NCBI GenBank assembly: GCA_051294375.1
Contig: CM119265.1
Location: 1,360,726-1,424,725 of the forward strand
Direction of reading: 5' to 3'
Origin: Paraspadella gotoi
Lineage: Eukaryota; Chaetognatha
DNA length: 64,000 bases
The notes under the pieces are model-generated. The model saw only the letters and a list, made by a program, of their open reading frames with translations, had not been told where the DNA came from and did no database searches. Shown here piece by piece: positions 33,869-47,454 of the stretch; the first letter of the stretch is position 1; each line of letters starts with the position of its first letter. Both the position numbers and the translations under genes were made by a program.

Positions 33869-34563
33869 AGAGCGTAGTGAAAGTTACGTACGAAAATTCT
33901 AAAAGTCAATTATGAACCACATACCATCAGTGAACATTAATTTGTAAACAAAAATTTACTTTATGTTATTTAATTTTCGCAGTAGGCCATATTTAAATAT
34001 AGTACTATCCTTATAAATCGAAAAATTTGAAAATAGGCTTTTCTTAATTTTGATTGCAGATTTGAATTCCTCGTCAAAAGTTGATAAAAGAAAATATAAA
34101 TCATTTTTAAAAATGATTTCATTAAGTGGGTTAAAAATAAGAAATTATATTCAACATATAAAATTTTAATTTTAAGCTTTGTAATGATTTTCTTTCTTTT
34201 CGTTAATTTAGATTGATATGATTAAAAATTCGTTAAAACACAAAAACTGTTATTCCTAAAAATTTTCAGCTTAAAATATAGGTTTTTCTGATATTTGACC
34301 AACTTAAAAAAGGAATTTTTAAAAAAGAGTTATTTTTCTTTATATCAACTTTTTATGACGAATCCAAATCTGCGAAAAAATCTTACAAAAACTATTTTGA
34401 AATTTTAACATTTATTGGATTAGTACTATGTATAAATATGGCCTAATGCGTAAATTGTAAAATTGATAACACAATTTTTATATACGTAACTTTTCATTAT
34501 TACAATGTTGTTAGTTCCTCACTTTTATAATTTTAATTAAAGTAAATTTAGAATTTTACGACG
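33869..34563. mobile_element. Palindromic hAT-like MITE, copy 1
   Basis: Ends AGAGCGTAGTGAAAGTTACG and, inverted, CGTCGTAAAATTC. Inner arms share GCAGTAGGCCATATTTA and TAAATATGGCCTAATGCG. CTTCACT flanks both sides (33,862-33,868 and 34,564-34,570) as a 7-8-bp target duplication. Same family as 62,167-62,771. No transposase. Confidence 0.65.
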
Positions 34564-34704
34564 CTTCACTTGACTCACCCTTTCCTCACTTCTTTTCACC
34601 AAACCCTCACTCTTCGACCTTTGTGATTTTCACCTCAGAACTCACCCCAGACTTACCTTCAGATTAAATCACCTCAGGATTAAAACTCGTTTTTTATTCA
34701 TCGC

Positions 34705-34844
34705 CTAGAGAGAGAGAGAGGGTAGGCGAGAGAGACAAGAAGAGAGAGGGAGAGAGAGAGAGAGAGGGAAGAGAGAGAAGAGAGAGACGAACGAAAGAGA
34801 AAAGCAGCAGAGAAAGAAAAAAAAAAAAACAAAAGAGAGAGAGA

Positions 34845-34878
<34 letters not shown>

Positions 34879-36480
34879 CAAGCCTTTAATCAAGACCTGG
34901 TATCGCCTGCTATTAGGTTTATCTCATTATGTTGATTCGTACTTTTTTAAATTTTCGCTTAATTACTTGAACTTTCTTTTAATTCTATTTATATAGTATT
35001 AAATATCGAAGCTGGAAACATTTCCGTAATCAGAGCGTTCCAAGAAGCGCCACCGGGCGCGCACCAGCTTTTGATTGCTTCTTCCCTTCCCGTAATTTTT
35101 GCTTGCTTAATCACCTCGTGAATAATGGCTTGGAATGTTTCCTCCCCGTCATCTTCACACAGATGCTGTGGCACTCTGCTTTGCTGTCTCGTCCGATGTC
35201 GTGAAGAGAATGATGATCGAATAACGTAGAATGATGATCGATTTCCTCGGTACAGTTGTGTGGACGGTGGAATTCTTTGCGATGGTGATGAGATGATGTG
35301 TAGAATAGATTCTTTTCGTGACATCTGTGATGATACGAAATCGATCAATCTGTGATGAATATCGTGGAAGTGCATGGCGAATGTCTCGGTGATGGTGATG
35401 GTCAGTGGTGATAACGCGCGGAGGCGAACTTGGGGGGAGGAGGGTGGTGAGACAGAGAACGAGAGAGAGGGAGTAGAGGCTGACGAGAGGAGAGGGAGAG
35501 AGGTGACGGACATGAGGAGCAGGAGAGAGGGTATCGGGGAGCCAATGGGGGTGATGAGCAGAAGAGACGAGAGGGAGTAGAGAGGAGGGAACGGGGAGGA
35601 GAGCAGACGACGATTAGAGTGTTGATGGGGCATGAGGAGGAGAGAGAGTGAGAGACAGAGAAGAAGAGGACAGAGAGATAGGGGTAAGAGAGAGGAACGG
35701 GAGAAGTGAGAAAGAGAGGGAAATGAAAAGGAGAGGAGAGAGAGAGGTGATGGGGTGCGAGTAGCGGATTGTGAAGAGACACGATGGTAGAGAGGGAGGG
35801 AGTAGGGGAGAGAGAGAGAAGAGAGAGAGAGACGAGAAGAAGAGACGAATGAGACAGAGAGAACTATATTGGAGTGCTTCTTTGTCTGCGTCAAGAAGGA
35901 AAGAATAGGTGGGGAATTACGGGAAAGCGGAAAAACAAATTGTTAATTGAGTAAAATACAGAAGTGGGTTAAACATTAATTGTACTAAATAATATTTTTT
36001 AATACTAATAGGGCTATGGTTTTTTTTTTGGAACAGAAAAAAAAAATATATTCCCAACAAGCTAATTAAATGAAGTTTTTTTTATGATTATAAAAAGTTG
36101 AGGCTTTAGATGTTTACTTTCTTCCACATCGCGCCTTACGGTTTATATATTCGATGTAAAAAGATCATTAAGCAGTGTATATATATAGAGTTTCCGGTTT
36201 CATGTGAATCGTTTGGGTTCTGATCTGAGGTCAGTCAGCTTGGTCTCTTCACTTTTTCCCCAAGAAGGTCAAAATATTCACGAGGGAGGAAAGGGAGGAA
36301 GAGAGAAAAGGAAAGGGAAGGACAAAGAGAGGAAAGGAGGAGAAATTAAAGAAAGGAGGAAACTATGGAAAAGTGCCAGCGCGCAATTCATGTAAATCGC
36401 TTTCAAAGAAATTAAAATGAACTGTTACTTCGTAAAAAATATTTTATATTTGAAAAAAATTATTTTTTGTTTTCTTTTTG
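34705..36480 (-). repeat. Inverted copy of 31.4-33.1 kb
   Basis: Includes a GA tract, the exon copy at 35,115-35,428, GA/GGA-rich sequence and TTTCCGGTTTCATGTG. Long open frames on either strand here derive from the CT/GA tract. Confidence 0.7.
35115..35428 (-). CDS. Minus-strand copy of the exon at 32,427
   Basis: Read on the minus strand: acceptor CTCCCCCCAAG|, then coding resembling RLRALSPL and FHDIHHRLIDF, ending in AAACATTCCAAGCC...CACGAG and donor GTGATT. Extra bases relative to 32,427-32,692 break the His frame. The donor is better preserved here. It is probably a duplicate of the same exon rather than a separate gene. Confidence 0.45.
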
Positions 36481-37375
36481 TTTTGCGTTGGTTGAATATT
36501 TAAGAAACAGATATTTGATTTTCACCGAACGAATTTTTAATTATTATTAAATGCAGAAATCTTTCGAAACAATATTTTTGTTCTTCCATCAGTGCATTTG
36601 AAACTGATGAAAAACAAAATATTCTAAAAAATATAAAAAATTATAGTTTAAATATTTTAATTCATTATTTAAACTTCAACATCAACTTTGTTTAATTTAC
36701 TTTAAATTGAAATAATTTACTTTAAATTCATCGTTCCAATATTTTTTCAACATGCCAGATAGTTTTTTAACTTGCATAATATTTTCAAAAATTTGAAATA
36801 ATTTTTTTTAATTAGCAATAATTTTTTTACTTTCATAATTTTTCATTAGAAGATATTTTTTTTAACATTTATAATTTTTCTAAAAGATGGAGAAAAGGAA
36901 GGGGAGGAAGAAAAAAATTATAAAAAGAAAAAAAAAAAAAATGATTGAACAAAAATTATTTTAAAAAAAAGGGGGAGACGAAAAAAAAAAAAAAAAGAGA
37001 AAAAAATCACGAAATATTTTTTTTTATTTTGTTTTTAAAATTTAAAAAAAAATAAAAAAAAAGAAAAAATAAAATCAAAGAAAAAAAGAAAAAATCCGGA
37101 GTAAAAGCCTCATTCTTAATAAATCTTCCAGTCAAATTTTAATGTTGTGTCTTCTTTTTTTTTTCCCTTGTCTGAAAAAAAAAAAAAAAATAAAAAAAAA
37201 AAGAAAGAAAATAATCCGGAGGGTCAGTATTGGGGGGGGGGTAAATAGTATGACGTTCCTGTCTTAAGAGAGGTAAATAAACGGCGTTTGGGGGTCATAC
37301 TGAGTTTTTGGGAGTTCAGCGTGAAGAAACAATACCTGGAGTACTCTAAATCGATAAAAAAACAAAAAAAAAACA

Positions 37376-37427
<52 letters not shown>

Positions 37428-37700
37428 AAAAAAAAGAACAAAAAAAAAAAAACCCGTTTTTTTTTTGTTGCCATCTTTAAAGAAAAACATCATTAGCTAT
37501 GTGGTTACAGATGCTTAAATTAGTAAATAGTAGTTGTTCATTAATAGATCATTGCAAATTTACTTTTTTAAAAAAAAAAAAACGTTTCGGGAGGGGGAGG
37601 AATTCTGCATTATAATATGTTGATGTTATTCAGGAGATATTCCAGACTCGTTATATAAGGTGAAACAAGATCTTACACATTTTTTTTATGTTTCTATCGT
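36481..37700. other. AT-rich, homopolymer-laden segment
   Basis: A runs up to about 45 bases (37,378-37,425). Inverted relative to 30.7-31.5 kb. No gene. Confidence 0.6.
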
Positions 37701-37704
37701 GACG

Positions 37705-39422
37705 TAATTTTATAACTCACTTTTTCGGTCGTCGTCCGCCCCTCAATATTGTCCGGGCACAATTGAATAAATAAGGTCACTGATAGCACATACTCTTATA
37801 TCATAGTCAGATACATCGATTATGATAAATTATGCAAAAAAAATGATGTCCGTCCGTACCGTCTGTTCGCGTCTCCGATCCGTCTACCGTCGCTCGTACC
37901 GTAACCGTAATCGTCCCCACACCTTAGCCAAAAACACCAATTACTCGTGATTGGATGGATGGGATTTAAATGAAAAGTTTTGAGCTGTTGTGAGATAGGT
38001 AAGGTGTGTGATTGGCTGGATCTCTAGTTTCAATGGAATCGTCCGAGTGGGAAATGAGTTTAAATGGAAAAAACACTAGGAAAAAATATATTTCACTAAT
38101 TTGAACACCATATTGCTCATGAGGATTGGGCTGCATTTGACCTGGAAATTTTGTATGTGGGTAGGAAGTCCGCGTGTGATTGAACAGGAAATCAAGTTTG
38201 GGATGGAATAGTTTGAGTGGAAAATGAGTTTAAATGGAAAAAACATAACTAAACCTGTTTTACTAATTGATTATGCTTCTTTTTCCTTTTATAAGTTTAA
38301 ATTATCTGCAAGATGCTATTAAATAAACTGCAAATAATTAATCAGTTATCTAATGGGCAATTAGTAATAAATTAATCAATAATTAATTAAGGATTAGTCA
38401 ATCAAATACCGTCCATGTTCCGTCGCCATCTTAGCAAAAAGCTTCCAATAACTCGTGATTGTGCTGGTATGGATGGAATTAAATTTTGTGTGTGGGTAGG
38501 AAAAGTGTGTGATAAAGCTGGGATGATAAAATTTCGTATGGAATCGTGTGAGTGGAAATTGAGTTTACAAGATGGAAAAAACATGAAGTCGTAATTTACT
38601 AAATCTTTTTGGACTTAATTTTACCAAATAAATACTCCTTTAATCATTTAATTGGATGGGATAGATTGAGTTGAAATTATTGTGTGTGGGTAGGAAAACG
38701 TATGACGAAGCTTGATATAAGTTTTCAGTGGAACGTACCAGTGGAAAATGAGTTTAAATGGAAAAAAAATATGAGTCACATTTACTTGAATCTTTTTATT
38801 TTATTTTAACCCATGATAGATTGAGATGAAATTATGGTGTGGCCGGTAGGAAAGTGAGTGAAGAAGCTAGATATAAAGTTTTGACGGAATGCAAGTTGAA
38901 AAATGGATGCAAGTTAAAAAAATCTAAAAGCATAAAGGATGCGTCCCGTATTGCATAAAAGAAGAGAGAGAGAGAGGAGAGAGAGAGAAAGAGAGAGTGA
39001 GAGAGAGAGAGAGAGGTGAGAGAGAAAGAGAGAGAGTGAGAGAGAGGAGAGAGAAGGAGACATAGAATAAAAAAATCTTAAAAGACTCAAGATCGAGCCA
39101 GAGCCCACTATTCATAGAAATAATGAAAAAAACCGGGAAAAAAACGAATGAATCATGCGATAGACGATACGAAATTGTTTGATGTACTAGTAATTGATTG
39201 AGGTAATACTAAATTGATTGATGTAATAGTAATTTATTGATGTAATAGGAATTGATTATTGATTCGAATGATAATCAATTATTGAATGCGATGATTAGTC
39301 CTTCACTGCTGTTGATGATAGTATCAGTGATGCGATGATTGCAATTCCATATGATGCGAATGATTGTCATTATTGATGGCGATGATAGTCAATAAAAACA
39401 AACAAATGCGTGTATGAGTGAA

Positions 39423-39456
<34 letters not shown>

Positions 39457-39479
39457 CAGAGAGAGAAGAAAAGAGAGAA

Positions 39480-39514
<35 letters not shown>

Positions 39515-40550
39515 AAGAAAAGAGAATAATCCACGAAAATCTCGGATGAAAATGTGGGTTTTGTTTGAAAAAAGCGCGGAATAAATGGCAATAATAAAAG
39601 TTTTTGAAGGAAAAAAATAATCGCAGAAATTTTTCAAAAACAACGAACAGCAAAGATCGGACAGATAGGGACAGACACACGCGAGCAGAGAGACTAGAGA
39701 GACAGAGAGAGAGAGAGGAGAAAAAGAGAGAGAGAGAGAGACAGCCGCCTGCAGAGAAAAAGAGAAGAGAAGAGCGATATATAATAATTAAAAGAGAGGA
39801 GAGAGAGAGAAGCTTTACAGCCTTTCTCGTTAAAGAATCAGCAGTAACTTATGGCGCCGCAGTGCGTGAGCTAATCTCTACCAGCAAAAGGACCCGGGTT
39901 CGGGCCCGTGTTCGAGGCATCGTTTTTTACATTAGTGAACCACATTATATGCCTAAAAAATTTTTTGTAAAAAAAAGAGAGAGAGAGAGAGAAGAGAGAG
40001 AGGAGAGAGAGAGTAGAGAGAGAGAAAGAAGCTTGACAGAGCAGAGCCGGAACTCGTTTTATGAAGAAGCGTGACGAGATAGAAAAGGAGAGAGAGAGAG
40101 CGACATATAATTAAACACGTTTTTGTATTTGTAAATAAAACATAAACCAAATACCAATATTGATATGAAACATGAGAATTTTAAGATCTTGATGTTAGAA
40201 GCCATATATTGAAAATTCAACTGCCCTATGATATCACACTTTCAAGAAGCCATGATTGCAAAAAAGCGTAACCGAAAGCTAAACCGAAAAAAAATCTAGA
40301 CAGGACGGGCTTTGCGCCTGGCTCGATAATAGAAGGATATTTGTTGTTTTGATAAAATGTAAACAAAACCATTTAATACTGTCCTGACATCAATTTTAAG
40401 GACATCGATGATGACCAAGCTGAATATAAATTTATAATTAATCATTAATTAATAATTAATTAATCTTTAATTAAACATTATTATACTATTAATTAATTTA
40501 ATTAATTAATTAATCAATTAATTAATTATATTATCGTAGCAGATCCGAAC
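37705..40550 (-). mobile_element. Helentron-like element, long form, inverted and truncated
   Basis: Matches 15,265-17,960 on the minus strand. The left-terminal motif appears at 40,539-40,550 as GCAGATCCGAAC. Core repeats occupy 37,920-38,900. A damaged ACGG microsatellite (37,850-37,915) is followed by ACTCACTTTTTCGGTC, but the terminal hairpin is missing. The GA arrays at 38,960-39,060 and 39,420-39,520 correspond to CT arrays of the other copies. Confidence 0.55.
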
Positions 40551-40559
40551 ATTGTTTGC

Positions 40560-41215
40560 TCAAACTTGTTTTTAGTTATTTTTAAATTTTTGGAGAGCGT
40601 TCACACTCCCATTTTACATTTTAAAACTCTTTTATTTAAAAAAAATCCATATGTTTGTTTATGGTTGTTGTTGTTTATGTCAGTTGCGATTCAAAGTGTT
40701 ATTTTGAAAGCGATCAATGCGACATGCGATCATGCGATCATGCGATCATTAGCGATCATGTGATTCTTTCCTCGGTCGCTATGGCAATCACCATATTCGT
40801 TAAAATTCCAAATTATTTTAAATACTTTGTGCAATGTAACTAAATTTTCAGAAAAGATGTTAGTTGTGTTTTGCCAAAAGTTAATGAGACCAAGTTAGTT
40901 ATGTTAATGATACTGTTGGTATAAATAAAAAAGCTTAGTAGATGAACAAGCCTTAATTAATCAGACATGCGTTAGTTAATGAGACATACATAGTGCGTTG
41001 GCGTTTCATGCTAATTTACTTCCTTTAGGTGCAATTATGTGCCTGAGCAATCAATTTGCCTTTCATTGCATATATATTTTTTAAATATTTACCTTTAGCA
41101 AATTCCGTGACTTTTAAAAATGGGAAAAGAAAATCGGACACAAAACAAATTAATGAAATCGATTTTTCAACTGTTTTTTCTTCTTTTTTTTGTGTTGAAT
41201 GATTGAATTACTTTT
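40560..41215 (-). repeat. Inverted copy of 30.05-30.7 kb
   Basis: AT-rich, with GCGATCATGCGA-type octamers (40,720-40,762). No gene. Confidence 0.65.
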
Positions 41216-41219
41216 TTTA

Positions 41220-42129
41220 GTCGCGATCTGCTTTCAGCAGATCCCGAACTCTATATATTCACTTTGTCGGTTGTCGGTCACCGCCTCAATATGTTCGGCA
41301 TGCACTTATTATCATGTCAGAATATCAACGAATTATGTAAATTATGCCAAAAAAAGAATGTCCATTCCGTCCGTCTGTCCGCCGTCCATCCGTACCGTCA
41401 GTGCCTCAGTCCCCTCAGTCCGTCCAATCCGTCATCCAATGCAGCTCGATCAAGTCCGTCCGTCGTACGTCCGTACGTCGTCCGTGCCCACCTTAGCAAA
41501 AACACTAATACTCATGATTGGATGGATGGATTGGAATGACAATTTTGTGTGTGGGTACGCGAAATGTGTGATTGACCTGTATTGAAGATTCCGCATGGAA
41601 TCATTTGAGTGTTGAAATAAGTTTAAAGGGAAAAAAAAGAAAAAAATATATTCACTATTTGAACACCAATTACTCATGAGTGGATGGGGCGATTGACCTT
41701 GAAATTTTGGTACATTTGGGTAGAAAAGTGTGTTATAAACTGGAAATAAAGTTTCGATGGAATCGTTTGAGGTGGAAATGAGTTTAAATAGAAAAACAAA
41801 GAACCTATTTTCACTAAATTGATTAGCTTCCTTTTTTCGTTTTTTAATTTTAAATGCTAAATGCAAGATGTATGAATTAATCAATAATTAATTTCATGTT
41901 TATTAATCAATTAGTCAATTAATTAATCAAGTAATTAATCATACAAGTCAGTTAATCAATCAAAACAAACATTTGTGATTCAAATTAATTATTAATGCAA
42001 CTATTAATTTAAATAATTAACATGAATAAATTAATTTATTAACTGTAATTAAATAATTAATTAACTTGAATAATTATTAATTAATTATTATTAATTAATA
42101 TACCGATAATGATCGGGGGCAGATCCGAC
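41220..42129 (-). mobile_element. Helentron-like element, short form, inverted copy
   Basis: Begins with the hairpin region GATCTGCTTTCAGCAGATC, followed by CCGT-type microsatellite (41,365-41,490) and two core repeats. It ends with GCAGATCCGAC then ATTGTTGGCTCAAA. Colinear inverse of 29,200-30,047. Confidence 0.6.
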
Positions 42130-42569
42130 ATTGTTGGCTCAAACTTGATCTCTCTCTCAACAAAAAAAATCATTTTTTCTAACATTAAAAAATTTATATA
42201 GGTTTGACTAAAAAAATAATTGGACTACATGAAACAAAATGAACAATTTAAATGAATTAATAATAAAAAGAGGGTTCAGGATGGACAAAAAAGCGAGAGA
42301 GAGAGCAGAAGAGAGAGAAGAGGAGAGAGAGAGAGATGAGAGAGAGAGAAGAGAGAGATAGAGAGAGAAATCGTATTGTCAATTTTTGTTACATTTTTGA
42401 ATTGAGAGTGAAAAAATAGCATCGTACGTTACATTTAGCTAAGAATTAAAAAAAATTAGAATTACAAATAAAAATGTTAAAAAAATGTTAAAAAATAAGT
42501 CCAAAAAAAAATAAAGAAAAGAACAAAGAAAATATAAATGCCTCGCGCAGAAACGCAAACATTTTTTTT

Positions 42570-42685
42570 GTGTTTCTTTTTGTTTTCGTCAATGTTTTTT
42601 TCTTCTTCTTTTCTTCGTCGTCGTCGTCGTCGTGTCGTCGTCGTCGTCGTTGTCGTCGTCGTTTTATTGCTTCGGAGACCAAAGT
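42570..42685 (-). pseudogene. Minus-strand copy of the poly-Arg exon
   Basis: The minus strand repeats 28,645-28,776 with single-base losses that turn part of the Arg run into Asp. The 3' donor is absent (TTTGCGTTT). Confidence 0.4.
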
Positions 42686-42884
42686 CTGATGACTGAAGGA
42701 AAAATCTGATATTCAGAAAAAGAAAAAAGAACAAAATTAATTAATGGTAAAAACCGAAACTAATTGAAAAGACGACGACGACGACGACCGAGAAAAAAAG
42801 GAGATCAAGAGGATTAAAAACAACAAGACAACAAAAAAACAAACAAATCATAAACAACACCAGAAAGCTCACTTTCCTTTTTGG

Positions 42885-43015
42885 GCTCTCTTTCCGAGAT
42901 GCTCATTTCTTGGCTTTTCTTTCTGAAATTGCCCAATTTCTCGGCTCTCTTTTCCGAGAGTGCCCCTATAAAAAATTTCTTGGCTCTCTTTTCCGATAGT
43001 GCGCGCATTTTTGTT
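42885..43015 (-). repeat. Inverted copy of the 31-bp tandem repeat
   Basis: GGCTCTCTTTCCGAGA and variants, about four units, corresponding to 28,322-28,455. Confidence 0.75.
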
Positions 43016-43256
43016 ACATTTATGGCAATACTTTAATATTTATATTTAATATATTTTTATAATTAATCCCTAACCCTTAATCATCGGTGATCTTGTAAAT
43101 AAGGCAACTGAAGATAAAACAACAAAGCAACAACATCTCTAAACAACTTTAAAAAACTGAACAACACAACAACAACAAATAACAACCTCTTTCCTTCTTT
43201 TTAATATCACGCATCAGTTTAGAACAAACAACAACAACAAACACACAAGAACTTAC

Positions 43257-43425
43257 TCCTCTCCTCCTTCTTCTCCTCCTCTTCTCCTCTTGTGATTCTC
43301 CACAGTCGAGTGAATGATCGTGAGTCCTCACTCTTTACTTCATTCGAATATCGGTGGTGATCGAATAGTGTGAGTGAGTCGATCCTCGACTGTTTGTGGT
43401 GAATGATGATGATGATGATGGTGAT
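43257..43425 (-). CDS. Minus-strand copy of the His-rich exon at 27,915
   Basis: The minus strand shows CCACAG|ATCACC, CAT/CAC repeats, the SDHHRYSNEVKSE-coding part, AATCACAAG and AGGA|GTAAGT. The length is one base more than the plus copy and small indels interrupt the frame. It is part of the 40.56-45.3 kb inverted duplicate. Confidence 0.5.
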
Positions 43426-44372
43426 CTGTGGGTAGAGGGAGAGAGAAGGGAGAGAGAGGGGGAGAGAAAGAGAGAGAGAGAGATAGAGAGAAGAGAGAGA
43501 GAGAGATGGAGAGGATGGAGAAGAGATGGAGAGGAGAAATGAGGGAGAGTAGAGGGAGAGAGAGGGAGAGAGAGAGAGAGAGGAGAAGAGAGAGAGGAGA
43601 GCAGAGATGCAGAGAAAGGTGTTGGACGAAAAGAAAGAAAGAAATATATGATGAAGCGATTAATCTTGGGAGTAAATTTATATTCGAGAAGTTTGTATAT
43701 AAAAGATAATAATATAAAAGAAAAGAAAACGAAAGCCTCGTTTAGTTTTATTTGGAAATTCATACTGAATTTCAATCTCTGTTTTAATTCATTTTATTGT
43801 TGTTGTCGTCAAAGAAGATCTCTCCTTCTTTTCCCTTTGTCTAAAGTTCTTTTTCCTTTCCTTATTTTTTCTCTTTCCCTTTTTCCATATCTCTACTTTC
43901 TCTCTAATTACTTTCCTTTTCTATCCCGTTTTATCCCATCATGGACCTTTCTATCCTTTTCTATCCCGCTTTTCTATCTCAATAATTTTCCCTAATTTGA
44001 CAATAAAATCGATAATTTCTCTCGCTCGTAAAATTCCTTTAATCTGGAACCTCGAAAATAGTAATTAAGCTGCCCTAAAATTTCTCTTCTAATCGTAATT
44101 AATTTGAGCTTACGACTCAATTTATTTCTTAGAGTGTCTCTCTCTCATTAAGAGTGTCTCTCTTTCATTAGAGTGTCTCTCTCTCCATTAGAGTGCTCTC
44201 TCTCATTAGTCACATTCCCTCAAAAAATCATTTTCCTCTCCTTTAAAGAAATTATTACTGTGACACAATTTTTAGGACATATTTTTGGTTAGAAATATGG
44301 TGAATCATAAAATAGCATTTCGTTGTATTTATTTATGTTATTTATTTATTTTATTTATTTATTTAATTTATT

Positions 44373-44403
<31 letters not shown>

Positions 44404-44534
44404 TTTTATTTATTTTTAATTTGTATTTGCTTTATCAGAAGTTCACCACTTTATTAAATTTTCAACAAAATTAACGCAAGTGAAAGTTGTATTAGGAGAT
44501 AGTTTTATTTTTTTGCTTCAAGCGAAATGAGAGA

Positions 44535-44608
<74 letters not shown>

Positions 44609-44610
44609 CT
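43426..44610 (-). repeat. Inverted copy of 26.9-27.9 kb
   Basis: GA array (43,440-43,610), AT-rich stretch, AGAGTGTCTCTCTC units (44,135-44,210), TTTATT array (44,325-44,420). No gene. Confidence 0.65.
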
Positions 44611-44613
44611 TAC

Positions 44614-44721
44614 TTCAAAGTGATGCTCGTGATAATCACCATTTGTGATGGTGATGATCCGTGTTCGTGTTTGTGATGATGTAGTGAATGAATGGGATGA
44701 CTTGTGTGATGATGATGAGAT
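44614..44721 (-). CDS. His-rich exon copy on the minus strand
   Basis: Minus strand: acceptor TCTCCGACCAG|, then SHHHHTSHPIHSLHHHKHEH. A single extra G shifts the frame; removing it in thought gives a second His run and a Gly-Asp-Tyr/His-Glu tail up to TTTGAA|GTAAGT. The sequence is better than in the 14,424-14,540 copy. GA arrays flank it. It probably represents the exon missing in the plus-strand gap at 26,731-26,827. Confidence 0.5.
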
Positions 44722-44731
44722 CTGGTCGGAG

Positions 44732-44801
<70 letters not shown>

Positions 44802-45199
44802 GATAGATAATATTAAACACATGCAAACGAAATATCCATAATCGTTTACACGTTTGTCAACTTTGGCTCTGAAGGACGAAGCGGCGGCTTCAAGACAGAA
44901 TTTGCAAATGAAACTTGGATTTACTTATTTACTCAGGCTGGTGAAACTGTGACGACATTTTTTAAAACTTAAAAAGTAAATATAGACTTTTGCGTAAGGG
45001 ACTTCTCTCCTCAATTGGTTGTAAATATTCATTCCAATCAAAAATAGGAAGGAATTATAAAAATACTTACTTATGTAGTCATTTGTTTTCCCCCCATGCA
45101 AAAATTATATTATCTGCATATATCATTATTTTCAAGAAAAATATTTTCGTGCTAATTTTTCCTTTCTCTTCTCGCAATTTTCCATTAAAAATTTCATAA

Positions 45200-45325
45200 T
45201 ATAATTAGGGTAAAGGTTAAGAAAAGGTTAAGGAATAAAGATTAGTTTAGTGATAGGGTTAGGGATTAGCGTTAGAAACTCTTTAGGTTTTAGGGTTAGG
45301 GTTGGGTTAAGATTAGGTTAAGGTA
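45200..45325. repeat. Telomere-like degenerate repeat
   Basis: Contains GGTTAGGGATTAGCG and TTAGGGTTAGGG. Direct counterpart of 15,030-15,130. Confidence 0.7.
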
Positions 45326-45429
45326 TAAAGATGAAGAAGTTAAAAATTATGGGTTTGGGATAAGGCTGATGGGTTTGGTTATATATTTAAGGTTAATAAT
45401 TAAGAGTTAAACAAGTTTGAGCAAACAAT

Positions 45430-46036
45430 GTCGGAGGATTTCTCTGTCCTAACGATAAATTAATTATTAATTAATATGATAATTAATTAATTAATTAATG
45501 AGAATTAATTAATTAATTATTAATAGATTAATTAATTAATTATTTAAATAATTAATTATAATTTATAATTCGCTTGTCCTCATCGATTTCCTTAAATTGA
45601 GTCAAGGACAGTTATTAAATGTTTTGGTTTAACATTTATCAAAAACCAAACAAATATCCTATATTATCGAGATTGAATTTCGGTTTCGCTTTCCCGGGAT
45701 CACGCTTTTTTGCAATCAATGTTCTGAGTGTGATATCAAGGGAGTTGAAATTTCATATATGGCTTCTAAGATCAAGATTCTCTTTAAAATTCCTCATGTT
45801 TCAATACACATCACACATATCAATAATTCGTTTTTGTTTTGTTTTATTTACTAAAACAAAAACGGTTTATTAATGTCGCTCTTCTCTCTCTTTCTTTTCT
45901 TTTAAATATAATCGGGTTCGCTCTCTCTCCTCTCTCTTTTTTCCTCACGTCACTACTGATTTTCTTCTCTGATTTGTCTTAAAACACGAGTTCCCGGCCT
46001 GGCAGCGTCTGTCCAGCTTCTTTCTCTCTCGTCTCT

Positions 46037-46071
<35 letters not shown>

Positions 46072-47413
46072 ACAAAAAATTTTTTTTAGATATAATGTGG
46101 GAGGCTCATTAATGTAAAAAACGATGCCGCGAATCAGGTGCGAACGCCCGGGTCGTTTGGGGGTTAACGAAAGTACGAACTACGGGTCCAGCGCCATGGT
46201 ACTGCTGATTCTTTAACAGTAAGGGGCTGTAGAGCTTCTTCTTCTCTACTCTCTTGTTAAAATTATTATATATGCTCTTTCCTCTCTCGTCTCCTTTTTC
46301 TTCCCCCCTTCTCTGCAGGCGTAAGCGGGCTGTCTCTCTCTTAGAGAGCGCGGTGTCTCTCTCTTTTCCTTCCTTTTTCTTCCTCTTCTGTGTGTGTTGT
46401 CCCTCCTCTCCTGGTCCGATCTATTCTTTTGCGGTGATCGTGTTTTGGCTTTTGTTGAAAAAAAATTTCTGATTATTTTGATTTTTTTTTTTTTTTCCTT
46501 CCTTCTTCCTTCCCTCTCCTTCTTTAAAAAAACTAAAAATTTTTTTATAAATATTTTATTACCCGTACAGCGGTCACATTACTTCAACGTCTATGACCCG
46601 ATATTGAATTTTATTCGGGTGGGAGCGTCAAAGCTTTTTTTTTTTTTTTTCCCTTTATTTTTTTTTTTTTTTTTTTTTTTTTTGTTCCCCCTTTTTTTTT
46701 TTTTTTTCTTTTTTTTTTCACAAATACAAAATCCGCATATTTTCATGCGAGATTTTTCGTGGATTTATTCTCTATCTTTCTCTCTTCTCTTCTCTCTCCA
46801 GGTGCTCCCCGCTCGCGTCACGCGCCGTCCAAATTGACCCCTCTCCCCTCGCCGCTCCCGCCTCCCTCTCTCACGACACCCGCTCCCTACTTCTCTCTCT
46901 CTCTCTTTCTCTCTTCATTCTCTCCTCTCCTCTCTTCTCTCTTTCACTCATACATACACCGCATTTTTTTTTATTGACTATCATCATCGCTCAATGAATG
47001 ACAATCATTTCGCATCAGTGAATCATCACACGCGTGAAATTAACTATCTCGCATCAATAATTGATTATCAATCGATCATAATCATTATACCACTATTACA
47101 GTATATCAATAAATTACATTACAGGAAAAAAATGAATTAAAAAAAAAACAAAACTCAATCAATTAGTATTACCCCGTTAATAAATATCAATTACTAATTA
47201 CAATCAATAATCCGTTTCGCATGCTTCTCCTTCATCTCCTTTTTTACGTTTTCTGACTTTTCGTTTTTTTCCTTCTTCTCCTCGGTTTTTTTCATTAATT
47301 TTCTCTTTGATAGTTGGGGGGGCTGGGCTCCTGGTGCTCGATCTTGGTCTTTATTATATAAGGATTTTTTTTATTTTTTTTTTATTTTTTTTTTTTTTTT
47401 TTTTATTTTTTTT

Positions 47414-47454
<41 letters not shown>

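Noticed and set aside
37288-37518. Poly-Lys / poly-Phe frames
   Set aside because: Homopolymer A/T run in a duplicated non-coding segment.
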